This document shows, piece by piece, positions 36,270 through 43,948 of a stretch of DNA of 64,000 bases (positions are counted from its first letter, which is position 1; each line of letters starts with the position of its first letter). The stretch lies in NCBI RefSeq assembly GCF_003148665.1, contig NZ_QGGQ01000006.1:111883-175882 (forward strand). Direction: 5' to 3'. The notes under the pieces were generated by a model, which was not told the origin of the DNA, searched no databases, and saw only the letters and a program-made list of their open reading frames with translations. The translations under genes were made by a program, and so were the position numbers. Origin of the DNA: Maribacter polysiphoniae. Its GTDB lineage: Bacteria; Bacteroidota; Bacteroidia; Flavobacteriales; Flavobacteriaceae.

Positions 36270-37139
36270 ATGGGTAAAAGAAAAAAAAAGGGCTCAAAAT
36301 CCTATAACCAGAATCCGAAATTCCACAAGGATCATGGCCCCGTAAAGGCCAAAAAATATTTAGGGCAACATTTTCTAAAAGATGAGACCATAGCCAAACA
36401 GATTGCAGATACCCTCTCTTTTGAAGGATACCGCAATGTTCTGGAAATCGGTCCCGGTACCGGGGTGTTGACCAAATACCTTTTACAAAATGAAATCGAT
36501 TTGGTAGCTATGGACTTGGATTCGGAGTCTGTCACCTACCTCAACCAGAGTTTTTCTTTGGAGCATCCCGAGATCTTGGGCAACAACAGCACCTTTAAGG
36601 TTCTTGAGGCCGATTTTCTCAAATATGACCTATCATCCCTCTTTGCTGCGGAACCCTTTGCCATTACAGGAAACTTCCCCTATAACATTTCAACCCAGAT
36701 TGTTTTTAAAATGTTGGAATGGCGCCATCAGATTCCTGAATTCTCAGGTATGTTCCAAAAAGAAGTGGCGGCACGTATCTGTGCCAAGGAAGGAAATAAG
36801 ACCTATGGCATACTTTCTGTTTTGGCCCAGGCCTATTATGATGCCACCTATCTCTTTACCGTATCACCCGAGGTTTTTGACCCTCCACCAAAAGTACAAT
36901 CGGGCGTTCTTCGTCTTACCAGAAAAGAAAATTTCAATCTCGAATGTGATGAAAAGTTATTTTATAGGATTGTAAAAACAGCCTTTAACCAACGTAGAAA
37001 AACACTTCGAAATAGCTTAAAAAGCTTTGAGCTTTCAGATATTCTCAAAGAAGATGCTATCTTTGATCAACGCCCCGAACAATTGGCGGTAGCTGATTTT
37101 ATTGGGCTGACAAAGAAAATTGCGAATGACTCCATTTAA
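36270..37139 (+). CDS. rsmA: 16S rRNA dimethyladenosine transferase
   Basis: 289 residues. It dimethylates A1518 and A1519 at the 3' end of 16S rRNA using S-adenosylmethionine. A basic N-terminal extension ([11 protein letters not shown]) precedes [16 protein letters not shown] motif I is [10 protein letters not shown], the Asp in MDLDSES binds the ribose, and motif IV is [11 protein letters not shown]. The C-terminal domain holds [13 protein letters not shown]. The gene follows DUF4286 by two bases and overlaps mgtE by 14 bp. Confidence 0.95.
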   Translation: MGKRKKKGSKSYNQNPKFHKDHGPVKAKKYLGQHFLKDETIAKQIADTLSFEGYRNVLEIGPGTGVLTKYLLQNEIDLVAMDLDSESVTYLNQSFSLEHPEILGNNSTFKVLEADFLKYDLSSLFAAEPFAITGNFPYNISTQIVFKMLEWRHQIPEFSGMFQKEVAARICAKEGNKTYGILSVLAQAYYDATYLFTVSPEVFDPPPKVQSGVLRLTRKENFNLECDEKLFYRIVKTAFNQRRKTLRNSLKSFELSDILKEDAIFDQRPEQLAVADFIGLTKKIANDSI

Positions 37140-38478
37140 ACTCACAGACGAGCTTCTATCAGAAATAGAGGCCCTGATAGAGGACCAAAAGAATTCCCGT
37201 TTGGAATCGCTTCTGAATGAGGTGCATTATGCCGATATCGCTGAAATCATCAACGAACTCAGTGAGGAGCACGCCACTTACCTGATCAAGCTTCTCGATA
37301 GTGACAAAACCTCTGATGTCCTTACCGAACTCGATGAGGATGTTCGTGAAGCCATCCTGAACAACCTCTCGGCAAAAGAGATTGCAGGAGAGCTCGAAGA
37401 ATTGGACACCGATGATGCGGCGGATATTGTTGGGGAACTTCCCAAGGAAATCATTCATGAGGTCATCTCTGAAATTGAGGATAGGGAACACGCCAAGGAT
37501 ATTGTTGACCTGTTACGTTATGATGAGAATTCGGCGGGTGGACTCATGGCAAAGGAGTTGGTGAAAGTCCGTGAAAGCTGGAATGTACTTACCTGCGTCA
37601 AGGAAATGCGCGCCCAGGCCGAAAATGTAACCCGGGTACACTCGATCTATGTGGTCGATGACAATGATAAATTGAAAGGTAGATTGTCGTTAAAGGATTT
37701 ACTGACCACCTCTACAAAAAGCCATATCAGTGATGTCTATATCCCCAAGGTAGATTCGGTCAGTGTAAATGAAAAACCGGAGGAGGTCGCCAAAATCATG
37801 TCAAAATACGATTTGGAGGCCATTCCCGTGGTGGATGAAATGAATCGTCTGGTTGGTCGAATCACCATCGATGATATTGTGGATGTTATCCGGGAAGAAG
37901 CAGAAAAGGATTATCAAATGGCCGCTGGTATCTCACAGGATGTAGAGGCCGATGACAGTATCTGGAACCTTACACGGGCCCGTCTTCCATGGCTGTTCCT
38001 AGGCCTAGTCGGTGGACTGGGTGCTGCCGCCATTATGGGCAGCTTTGAAAATATGATCAGTAGTCATGCCATACTTTTTTTCTTTACACCGCTGATTGCG
38101 GCCATGGCAGGTAACGTGGGTGTACAATCCAGTGCCATTATCGTACAGGGACTTGCCAATGATGATCTAAAAGGGGGTGTCGGAAGCCGTTTGATAAAAG
38201 AAATGCTTTTGGCCATGTTGAACGGGGTTGTCCTAGCGACCGTACTACTGATTTTCACTTGGGTCTATAAAGGTGATTTCTTAACCTCATTGGCCATCTC
38301 CATATCATTGGTCGTGGTCATTATCGTAGCCGGACTCATAGGCACCTTTATCCCATTATTCTTGCATAAAAGAGGTATTGACCCTGCAATTGCCACAGGA
38401 CCGTTCATTACTACCAGTAATGATATTTTCGGTATTCTAATCTATTTCACCATTGCTAAAATACTCTTGGGCATTTGA
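37126..38478 (+). CDS. mgtE: Magnesium transporter MgtE
   Basis: 450 residues from the ATG at 37126. A TTG at 37120 is a less likely start. The N-terminal superhelical MgtE_N domain (about 10-130) shows repeated [11 protein letters not shown] and [11 protein letters not shown] acidic units. The two CBS domains (135-255) include [21 protein letters not shown]. The pore domain has five membrane helices (from about 285), with [20 protein letters not shown] holding the conserved N-x-G-x-Q-S selectivity region. Family knowledge: a Mg2+-gated inner-membrane channel whose cytoplasmic domains close it when Mg2+ is high. It overlaps rsmA by 14 bp. Confidence 0.95.
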   Translation: MTPFKLTDELLSEIEALIEDQKNSRLESLLNEVHYADIAEIINELSEEHATYLIKLLDSDKTSDVLTELDEDVREAILNNLSAKEIAGELEELDTDDAADIVGELPKEIIHEVISEIEDREHAKDIVDLLRYDENSAGGLMAKELVKVRESWNVLTCVKEMRAQAENVTRVHSIYVVDDNDKLKGRLSLKDLLTTSTKSHISDVYIPKVDSVSVNEKPEEVAKIMSKYDLEAIPVVDEMNRLVGRITIDDIVDVIREEAEKDYQMAAGISQDVEADDSIWNLTRARLPWLFLGLVGGLGAAAIMGSFENMISSHAILFFFTPLIAAMAGNVGVQSSAIIVQGLANDDLKGGVGSRLIKEMLLAMLNGVVLATVLLIFTWVYKGDFLTSLAISISLVVVIIVAGLIGTFIPLFLHKRGIDPAIATGPFITTSNDIFGILIYFTIAKILLGI

Positions 38479-38528
38479 TTGGAAATCCCTGAACTGAAGT
38501 ATATCCTATTGAACCTAACATCGTACGA

Positions 38529-38894
38529 ATGAAAGCAATCAATTTAAACGAAAAATATGCTGAATTTAAATCCCAATGGCATCCTCACCAGATTGCCGTT
38601 GTAGATGACATGCAAGTACTCTTGGCTAAGATACAAGGGGAGTTTGTCTGGCATGCCCATGACCAGGAAGACGAACTCTTTCAAGTAATCAAAGGAACAC
38701 TCTACATGCAATTCAGGGACAAAACCGTTGAGATCAATGAAGGTGAAATTATTGTAGTCCCTAAAGGTACCGAACACAACCCCATGACCAAAAACGGGGA
38801 AGAAGTACAGATCTTACTGTTCGAAAAATGTGCCACGGCACATACGGGTACCGTGACTGATGCAAAAACACGGACACATTATCCCAAAATTTAA
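38529..38894 (+). CDS. Cupin-domain protein
   Basis: 121 residues forming one cupin barrel. Metal-binding motif 1 is FVWHAHDQEDELFQVIKG (two His, one Glu) and motif 2 is IIVVPKGTEHNP (third His). The KAINLNEKYAEFKSQWHPHQ N-terminus and the C-terminal CATAHTGTVTDAKT match a group of small cupins common in Bacteroidota, annotated only as cupins. It may bind a metal ion and a small ligand. The gene lies 50 bp after mgtE on the same strand. Confidence 0.88.
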   Translation: MKAINLNEKYAEFKSQWHPHQIAVVDDMQVLLAKIQGEFVWHAHDQEDELFQVIKGTLYMQFRDKTVEINEGEIIVVPKGTEHNPMTKNGEEVQILLFEKCATAHTGTVTDAKTRTHYPKI

Positions 38895-38993
38895 TGCCAA
38901 TGACGATTCCTACTTAAAAAAATACAGATCGATCCCCCATTAAAATGAACCCAACCCCTCGCGGGAGTCGCAACTACTTTATATCTTTACTTT

Positions 38994-39932
38994 ATGAAAA
39001 TATTACACCTAGACACCAATCACCCGTTGATGATCGAGCAATTCGCCGAACTCGGGTTCCAAAATGATGAGGATTATACCTCAACCAAGGAAGAGATCGA
39101 AAAGAGGATACATACCTATGATGGGATCATCATTCGCAGTAGGTTCAGTATTGACGCCAAATTCCTTGACAAGGCCACCAATCTTAAGTTTATAGGACGC
39201 GTGGGGGCCGGACTGGAAAATATTGATATCGACCACGCCAAAAGCAAAGGCATATTCTTGGCTTCGGCCCCGGAAGGCAATAGAAATGCCGTCGGTGAGC
39301 ATACCCTGGGCCTACTTCTTTCCCTCTTGAACAAACTGAATAAAGCGGACCTTGAAGTAAGAAATGGAAAATGGTACCGGGAAGACAACCGGGGCTTCGA
39401 GCTCGATGGCAAAACCGTGGGTATAATCGGTTACGGCAATATGGGAAAGGCCTTTGCCAAAAAACTTAGGGGATTTGACGTCGAAGTGATATGTTATGAC
39501 ATTGTTGGCGGTGTTGGTGATGAAAACGCCCGTCAGGTGGGTATCATGGAACTTCAACAAAAAACCGATGTCCTTAGTTTACACGTACCCCAAACACCGG
39601 AGACCATAGGCATGATCAATGATGAATTCATCAATGGCTTTCAAAAACCGATCTGGTTATTGAATACCGCCCGGGGCAAATGTGTGATCACGTCGGATTT
39701 GGTCAAGAATTTAAAATCGGGCAAAATCCTCGGTGCCGGATTGGATGTCCTGGAATATGAAAAATCATCGTTCGAGGACATGTTCGATGAACACAACATG
39801 CCTGAAGCCTTTGATTACCTTATAAAAGCCAAGAATGTACTCTTTACGCCCCACGTTGCCGGCTGGACCGTTGAGAGCAAAGAAAAACTGGCACAAACCA
39901 TCGTCGATAAAATAAAGGAAAGATTTTGTTAA
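38994..39932 (+). CDS. D-isomer-specific 2-hydroxyacid dehydrogenase
   Basis: 312 residues. NAD(P)-binding motif VGIIGYGNMGKAFAKKL is at about 141-157, and IRSRF near 48 is the substrate-binding loop. The catalytic Arg is in NTARGKC, the Glu or its equivalent in the LEYEKSSFEDM region, and the His in FTPHVAGWT. It is shorter than SerA and lacks an ACT domain, so it may act on glyoxylate, hydroxypyruvate or 3-phosphoglycerate; sequence does not settle which. A TATCTTTA box lies just before the ATG, suggesting a very short leader. Confidence 0.88.
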   Translation: MKILHLDTNHPLMIEQFAELGFQNDEDYTSTKEEIEKRIHTYDGIIIRSRFSIDAKFLDKATNLKFIGRVGAGLENIDIDHAKSKGIFLASAPEGNRNAVGEHTLGLLLSLLNKLNKADLEVRNGKWYREDNRGFELDGKTVGIIGYGNMGKAFAKKLRGFDVEVICYDIVGGVGDENARQVGIMELQQKTDVLSLHVPQTPETIGMINDEFINGFQKPIWLLNTARGKCVITSDLVKNLKSGKILGAGLDVLEYEKSSFEDMFDEHNMPEAFDYLIKAKNVLFTPHVAGWTVESKEKLAQTIVDKIKERFC

Positions 39933-39942
39933 CTTTAGGATT

Positions 39943-40353
39943 GTGAAAAAAACAGTTCTGGTTTTTGGGATATTGGTTTTTGCCCTTTTGCTTCTTTTTC
40001 AAGTCAGTAAATACGCAATGGTGACCGGAAGCATGGACACGGAAATCATTATTGCCATTGTTGCCTTTGTGTTTTTTATGGTCGGGGTTTACCTGCATAA
40101 AAAAAGTCTTCATGTAGATCAGTTCCCCAAAACGGGAGTGAATCGTGAAAAAACAAAATCCCTGGAAATAAGTCCTCGGGAATATGAAGTCTTGAAGGAA
40201 GTTGCATTAGGCTTATCCAATAAGGAAATTGCAGATAAATTGTTCCTATCGGAAAGCACCATAAAAACACATGTATCCAATTTACTGGTTAAACTGAACG
40301 CAAAAAGAAGAACACACGCCATTCAAATCGCCCATGAGCTCAAGATCATTTAA
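39943..40353 (+). CDS. Membrane-anchored LuxR-type transcriptional regulator
   Basis: 136 residues from a GTG start. Two N-terminal helices (about 3-22 and 35-52) put the protein in the inner membrane. A LuxR/FixJ DNA-binding domain follows at about 70-134, with SPREYEVLKEVALGLSNKEI and the recognition helix SESTIKTHVSNLLVKL. There is no receiver or autoinducer domain, so the membrane part is the likely sensor or holds the regulator at the membrane. It precedes a DUF4199 membrane protein, a pairing often seen in flavobacteria. Confidence 0.85.
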   Translation: MKKTVLVFGILVFALLLLFQVSKYAMVTGSMDTEIIIAIVAFVFFMVGVYLHKKSLHVDQFPKTGVNREKTKSLEISPREYEVLKEVALGLSNKEIADKLFLSESTIKTHVSNLLVKLNAKRRTHAIQIAHELKII

Positions 40354-40450
40354 TTTTTACCCTAGAATACCAAATATGTCCATTTTGGTACTTTAGTATG
40401 AGCTACTTAAGCCTCCCCCATATTAGCTTTGACCAACTAAAACAGTAATT

Positions 40451-40912
40451 ATGAAAAAAGTCGTTTTAAAATATGGTGGTTACGGATTTGTTCTTTCCAC
40501 GGTGCTTTTCCTCCTAGGACTTTATATTGGAAAGGGAGTTGCTTATTCCACCCAGGAAGTTATTGGGTATGTAACGATTATCGCTTCATTGGTTTTTGTT
40601 TTTTTTGGGATAAAACATTTTAGGGATAAAGAAAACCAAGGTAAACTCTCCTTTGGCAAAGGCATGATCATCGGGATATCGATTTCGGCCATTTCCGCAT
40701 TGGGCATAGCCCTTGCCGATTTGATTTATACCACTGCCATTAACCCGGATTTCTTTGAGGAATATAAGGCCGTTATGGTCGCGGAGGGGTATGAAGGGGA
40801 AATTCCTGAATACAGTAGTGGTTTTATGGCATTCATTATGTTTGTAACGGTATTGACCATAGGGGTGATCATAAGTTTACTATCCTCACTTGTCCTCCAA
40901 CGTAAAAAATGA
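40451..40912 (+). CDS. DUF4199 membrane protein
   Basis: 153 residues with four membrane helices (about 9-27, 38-56, 74-96 and 128-148). Between helices 2 and 3 sits the conserved FGIKHFRDKENQGKLSFGKG loop, and DFFEEYKAVMVAEGYEGEIP lies in the outer segment. These features define DUF4199, which is restricted largely to Bacteroidota and has no known role. The gene follows the membrane LuxR-type regulator by 97 bp, so it may be its target or partner. The DUF1801 gene begins four bases after its stop. Confidence 0.9.
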   Translation: MKKVVLKYGGYGFVLSTVLFLLGLYIGKGVAYSTQEVIGYVTIIASLVFVFFGIKHFRDKENQGKLSFGKGMIIGISISAISALGIALADLIYTTAINPDFFEEYKAVMVAEGYEGEIPEYSSGFMAFIMFVTVLTIGVIISLLSSLVLQRKK

Positions 40913-40916
40913 CCGT

Positions 40917-41375
40917 ATGCAATCAAAGGCCACCACACCTGAAGAATATATCAATGAATTGCCCGATGACCGTAAGATCGTCATTCAAAAACTCCGGAAA
41001 ACAATTCTAGACCATCTACCGAAGGGATTTAAGGAACAAATGAATTATGGCATGTTGGGGTATGTGGTCCCCCATGACCTTTATCCCGAAGGATACCATT
41101 GCAATACAGCATTACCTTTGCCTTTTATGAATGTGGCATCCCAAAAGAATTTTGTCGCTTTGTACCACTCCGGTATGTATGCCAGTACGGAATTATATGA
41201 CTGGTTTGTCGAAGAATACCCAAAGTATGCAAAAACAAGGTTGGATATGGGCAAAAGCTGTATCCGATTCAAAAACATGGAAACCATTCCCTACGGACTC
41301 ATCGGTGAACTCTGTACAAAAATGAGCGTAGACGATTGGATTACCCACTATACAAAAAACATAAAAAAAACGTGA
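40917..41375 (+). CDS. DUF1801 domain protein
   Basis: 152 residues from the ATG at 40917. An in-frame ATG at 40890 would overlap the DUF4199 gene. It contains TPEEYINELPDDRKIVIQKL and an aromatic-rich core (YGMLGYVVPHDLYPEGYHCN, then NFVALYHSGMYAS), and ends with KMSVDDWITHYTKNIKK, all typical of the SufE-like/YdhG-fold DUF1801 family. Function unknown; members are thought to bind small ligands. It is followed three bases later by the VOC-family gene, so the two are probably one operon. Confidence 0.88.
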   Translation: MQSKATTPEEYINELPDDRKIVIQKLRKTILDHLPKGFKEQMNYGMLGYVVPHDLYPEGYHCNTALPLPFMNVASQKNFVALYHSGMYASTELYDWFVEEYPKYAKTRLDMGKSCIRFKNMETIPYGLIGELCTKMSVDDWITHYTKNIKKT

Positions 41376-41378
41376 TCC

Positions 41379-41765
41379 ATGAAAAATAGAGTTACTGGTC
41401 TCGGTGGTTTTTTCTTTAAGACCAAAGACCCCGATAAAATAAAAGAATGGTATAAAAACCATTTGGGACTGAACACCGACCCATATGGATGTACTTTCTG
41501 GTGGAAGGACCAGGAAGGCAATGACTGTTCTACACAATGGAGCCCAATGAAAGAGGATACCCCCTACTTTGAACCTAGCAAAAAACAGTTCATGATGAAT
41601 TTCAGGGTAAGCAATTTAGTGGAGCTCTTGGATGTCCTGAAAAAGGAAGGCGTGACGGTAGTCGATGAAATCGAGGAATATGAATACGGAAAATTTGGAT
41701 GGATATTAGATCCCGAAGGGAATAAATTAGAGCTTTGGGAGCCCATTGACAAAGCCTTTCTTTAA
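41379..41765 (+). CDS. VOC/glyoxalase-superfamily protein
   Basis: 128 residues built of two beta-alpha-beta-beta-beta modules. FFFKTKDPDKIKEWYKNHLG opens the first and LLDVLKKEGVTVVDEIEEYE the second, ending with GWILDPEGNKLELWEP, whose Glu is a typical metal ligand. The superfamily includes glyoxalase I, fosfomycin-resistance enzymes and dioxygenases. The full metal triad cannot be confirmed by eye, so a specific reaction is not assigned. It lies in the DUF4199-DUF1801-VOC run. Confidence 0.87.
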   Translation: MKNRVTGLGGFFFKTKDPDKIKEWYKNHLGLNTDPYGCTFWWKDQEGNDCSTQWSPMKEDTPYFEPSKKQFMMNFRVSNLVELLDVLKKEGVTVVDEIEEYEYGKFGWILDPEGNKLELWEPIDKAFL

Positions 41766-41908
41766 AAAACCACATGCATACCCAAGCCCATAACGCTATT
41801 TATTTGGCAGTGAAAGTTTTCTGCCTCCATAATGTTTGGTACCTTTCTCCGACTGTTTAAGTTTTTTTATTACATTTAACCTTAGTATTAACCACCAAAA
41901 TATTTAAC

Positions 41909-42376
41909 ATGTCAGAAGAAAATAAAGACTTAGGGGACAAAGCTAAAGACCTAGGGGATAAAGCCAGCGAAAAAATCGAGGACGCTAAAGACGCGACCAA
42001 GGAATTTGCAGAAGATGCAAAGGAAAAAGCAAGTGATTTTGCCGAAGATGCCAAAGAGACCGCTAAAGAATTTACCGATAGCGCCAAAGAGGCCTTTAGT
42101 GGTGCAGGCGGGGAAAACAAAAAGATCCTTGTTGGAATCCTGGCGATAATCTTAGGCTCCTTGGGGGTTCATAAATTTCTTCTCGGATACCAAAAAGAAG
42201 GTTTTATCCTTTTGGGTGTTACCATAGCTGCTTATGTACTCTCTTGTGTGGGTGTAGGTTTGTTATTCGTTTGGATCCCAAGTGTCATTGGATTAATAGA
42301 AGGAATCATATACTTGACCAAATCGGATGAGGAGTTTTACAACACCTATCAGGTAGGTAAAAAGCCTTGGTTCTAA
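41909..42376 (+). CDS. TM2-domain protein with LEA/YtxH-like helical repeats
   Basis: 155 residues. Residues 1-70 are charged Ala/Lys/Glu/Asp-rich repeats with an 11-residue rhythm (AKDLGDKASEKIEDAKDA, then FAEDAKEKASDFAEDAKETA), as in LEA or YtxH stress proteins. Residues 72-155 form a TM2 domain: two membrane helices with GSLGVHKFLLGYQKEGFI between them and a final IPSVIGLIEGIIYLTKSDEEF. TM2 proteins are widespread and poorly understood. The repeats probably lie on one face of the membrane as an amphipathic helix. A terminator follows directly. Confidence 0.85.
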   Translation: MSEENKDLGDKAKDLGDKASEKIEDAKDATKEFAEDAKEKASDFAEDAKETAKEFTDSAKEAFSGAGGENKKILVGILAIILGSLGVHKFLLGYQKEGFILLGVTIAAYVLSCVGVGLLFVWIPSVIGLIEGIIYLTKSDEEFYNTYQVGKKPWF

Positions 42377-42383
42377 AATAATA

Positions 42384-42413
42384 AAAGCCGAAAATCAACA
42401 TTCGGCTTTATTT
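42384..42413 (+). terminator. Terminator after TM2 gene
   Basis: Stem AAAGCCGAA/TTCGGCTTT with an eight-base loop and a following ATTTAT tract. Confidence 0.8.
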
Positions 42414-42464
42414 ATACATCTATTTATCGTAATATTGCGATGTACAAATATAATAAGGAAAACT

Positions 42465-42953
42465 ATGAAAACAAATGAATTCTTGGTATTGCTTAGGTCC
42501 AACCCAGGTAAAAGCCTTCTTTTCGAATACAAAGAAGGGCATCTTGTCGGAGCCAATTACCACATTACAGAGGTAAAGAATACCATCATCGATGCCATCG
42601 ACTGTGGTGCAAACACCGATTCTTGGAAAGAAACCGTTGTACAACTCTGGGAAAGCCCAAAGGAGAAAGGTAAAAGGGACTATATGACCACCGATAAGGC
42701 CCTGGCAATATTGGACAAGGTTGACCGTATAAAACCCATGGAGAAGGAAGTGGAGATCAAATTTGAATACAGCAACCCTTCCTTTCATACGGCACAGCTT
42801 TATGTAAAAGGACATTCCATTGCCTCCGGGAAACTAATGTTGCGATTGGGTGTGGAACGAACGGATTGTAAAGCAAAGGCCACCTGCGGGCAACCCGTTG
42901 AAAACATCGAACAGGAAGTTGCGTGTTGCACCCCCGGAACGGGATGCTGTTAA
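42465..42953 (+). CDS. DUF6428 family protein (arsenic-cluster associated)
   Basis: 162 residues from the ATG at 42465, with AAGG seven bases upstream. An in-frame ATG at 42435 adds ten unlike residues. NEFLVLLRSNPGKSLLFEYK and GANYHITEVKNTIIDAIDCG are typical of DUF6428. The C-terminus is cysteine-rich (CKAKATCGQPVE, then CCTPGTGCC), giving six cysteines that could bind a metal or metalloid. In Bacteroidota this family usually sits between arsR and arsC. Here arsN1-like and arsC genes follow, but no arsR or arsenite exporter is in view. Confidence 0.85.
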   Translation: MKTNEFLVLLRSNPGKSLLFEYKEGHLVGANYHITEVKNTIIDAIDCGANTDSWKETVVQLWESPKEKGKRDYMTTDKALAILDKVDRIKPMEKEVEIKFEYSNPSFHTAQLYVKGHSIASGKLMLRLGVERTDCKAKATCGQPVENIEQEVACCTPGTGCC

Positions 42954-42963
42954 TCCCACCACG

Positions 42964-43452
42964 ATGGACATACGCGAAATGCATCCCGCTGATTGGGATT
43001 CGGTAGCTCAAATTTACGCTGAGGGAATCGCCACCGGTTATGCCACCTTTGAAAAAAGCATACCCGCTTACCAAGCTTGGGACAAAGCCCATCTCCCGTC
43101 ATGTAGATGGGTTGCCGTGGAAAACGACCGTATATTGGGATGGGCAGCGCTATCCCCGGTATCAAGCAGATATGTGTATAGGGGCGTGGCCGAGGTGAGT
43201 ATTTATGTTGGTACCGCCTACACGGGTAAGGGTGTGGGTACCATACTCATGCATTCCCTAATAGCAAGCAGTGAAAATGAAGGCTACTGGACCCTTCAGT
43301 CGGGTATATTCCCGGAAAACGAAGGAAGCATTGCCCTGCATAGGAAAGCAGGTTTTCGCTATATCGGTATACGGAAAAAGATCGGTCAATTGGAGGGTAT
43401 TTGGAAAGATAATCTACTCTTTGAGCGGAGGAGTAAAATCGTTGGCGCTTAA
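42964..43452 (+). CDS. arsN1: GNAT acetyltransferase, arsinothricin/phosphinothricin-type (ArsN1-like)
   Basis: 162 residues from the ATG at 42964; an upstream frame at 42850 overlaps the DUF6428 gene and is rejected. GNAT motifs: MHPADWDSVAQIYAEGIATG at the start, AEVSIYVGTAYTGKGVG (acetyl-CoA loop), and LQSGIFPENEGSIALHRKAG followed by IGQLEGIWKDNLLFERRS, the signature of the PAT/ArsN1 group. Such enzymes acetylate the amino group of arsinothricin or phosphinothricin. Its place between DUF6428 and arsC favours the arsenic substrate, which remains an inference. Confidence 0.8.
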   Translation: MDIREMHPADWDSVAQIYAEGIATGYATFEKSIPAYQAWDKAHLPSCRWVAVENDRILGWAALSPVSSRYVYRGVAEVSIYVGTAYTGKGVGTILMHSLIASSENEGYWTLQSGIFPENEGSIALHRKAGFRYIGIRKKIGQLEGIWKDNLLFERRSKIVGA

Positions 43453-43528
43453 TCCTTATCTTTCCTGTACAATTAACTTGCTTGGGCCAATCACCCATGT
43501 AGCGGAAACCGATTAAACGAGAAAACAG

Positions 43529-43948
43529 ATGAAGAACATTTTGGTAATGTGCACGGGTAATTCCTGTAGAAGCCAAATGGCACATGGTTATTTGGAAAAA
43601 CTACAAGATGGTTTGGCCAATATTTATAGTGCGGGGATAGAAATCCACGGCCTAAACGAAAGGGCCGTGGCCATTATGGCCGAAGATGGCATCGATATTT
43701 CAGGACATACCTCGAACCACGTCACCGAATACCTCGATATCGATTTCGACTTTATCATCACGGTCTGCAACCATGCCAATGAAAACTGCCCATATATTCC
43801 GTCCAAAAACGCAAAACGTCTGCATCATAATTTTCTAGACCCTTCCAAAGCGGAAGGCTCCGCAGAGGAGAAACATAAAATCTTTTTAAAGGTCAGGGAT
43901 GAAATAAAGGAATTTTGCCAAAAATTCATTCTTAGGGAATTACACTAA
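43529..43948 (+). CDS. arsC: Arsenate reductase, low-molecular-weight phosphatase type
   Basis: 139 residues. The P-loop CTGNSCR (C-x5-R) is at about residues 8-14 and the general-acid Asp follows in LDPSKAEG near 111. Redox cysteines lie in TVCNHANENC around 81-88, as in thioredoxin-linked ArsC of the pI258 type. The enzyme reduces arsenate to arsenite through a Cys relay. No arsB or acr3 exporter is present in the window. The stop overlaps the convergent olsF gene by four bases. Confidence 0.9.
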   Translation: MKNILVMCTGNSCRSQMAHGYLEKLQDGLANIYSAGIEIHGLNERAVAIMAEDGIDISGHTSNHVTEYLDIDFDFIITVCNHANENCPYIPSKNAKRLHHNFLDPSKAEGSAEEKHKIFLKVRDEIKEFCQKFILRELH

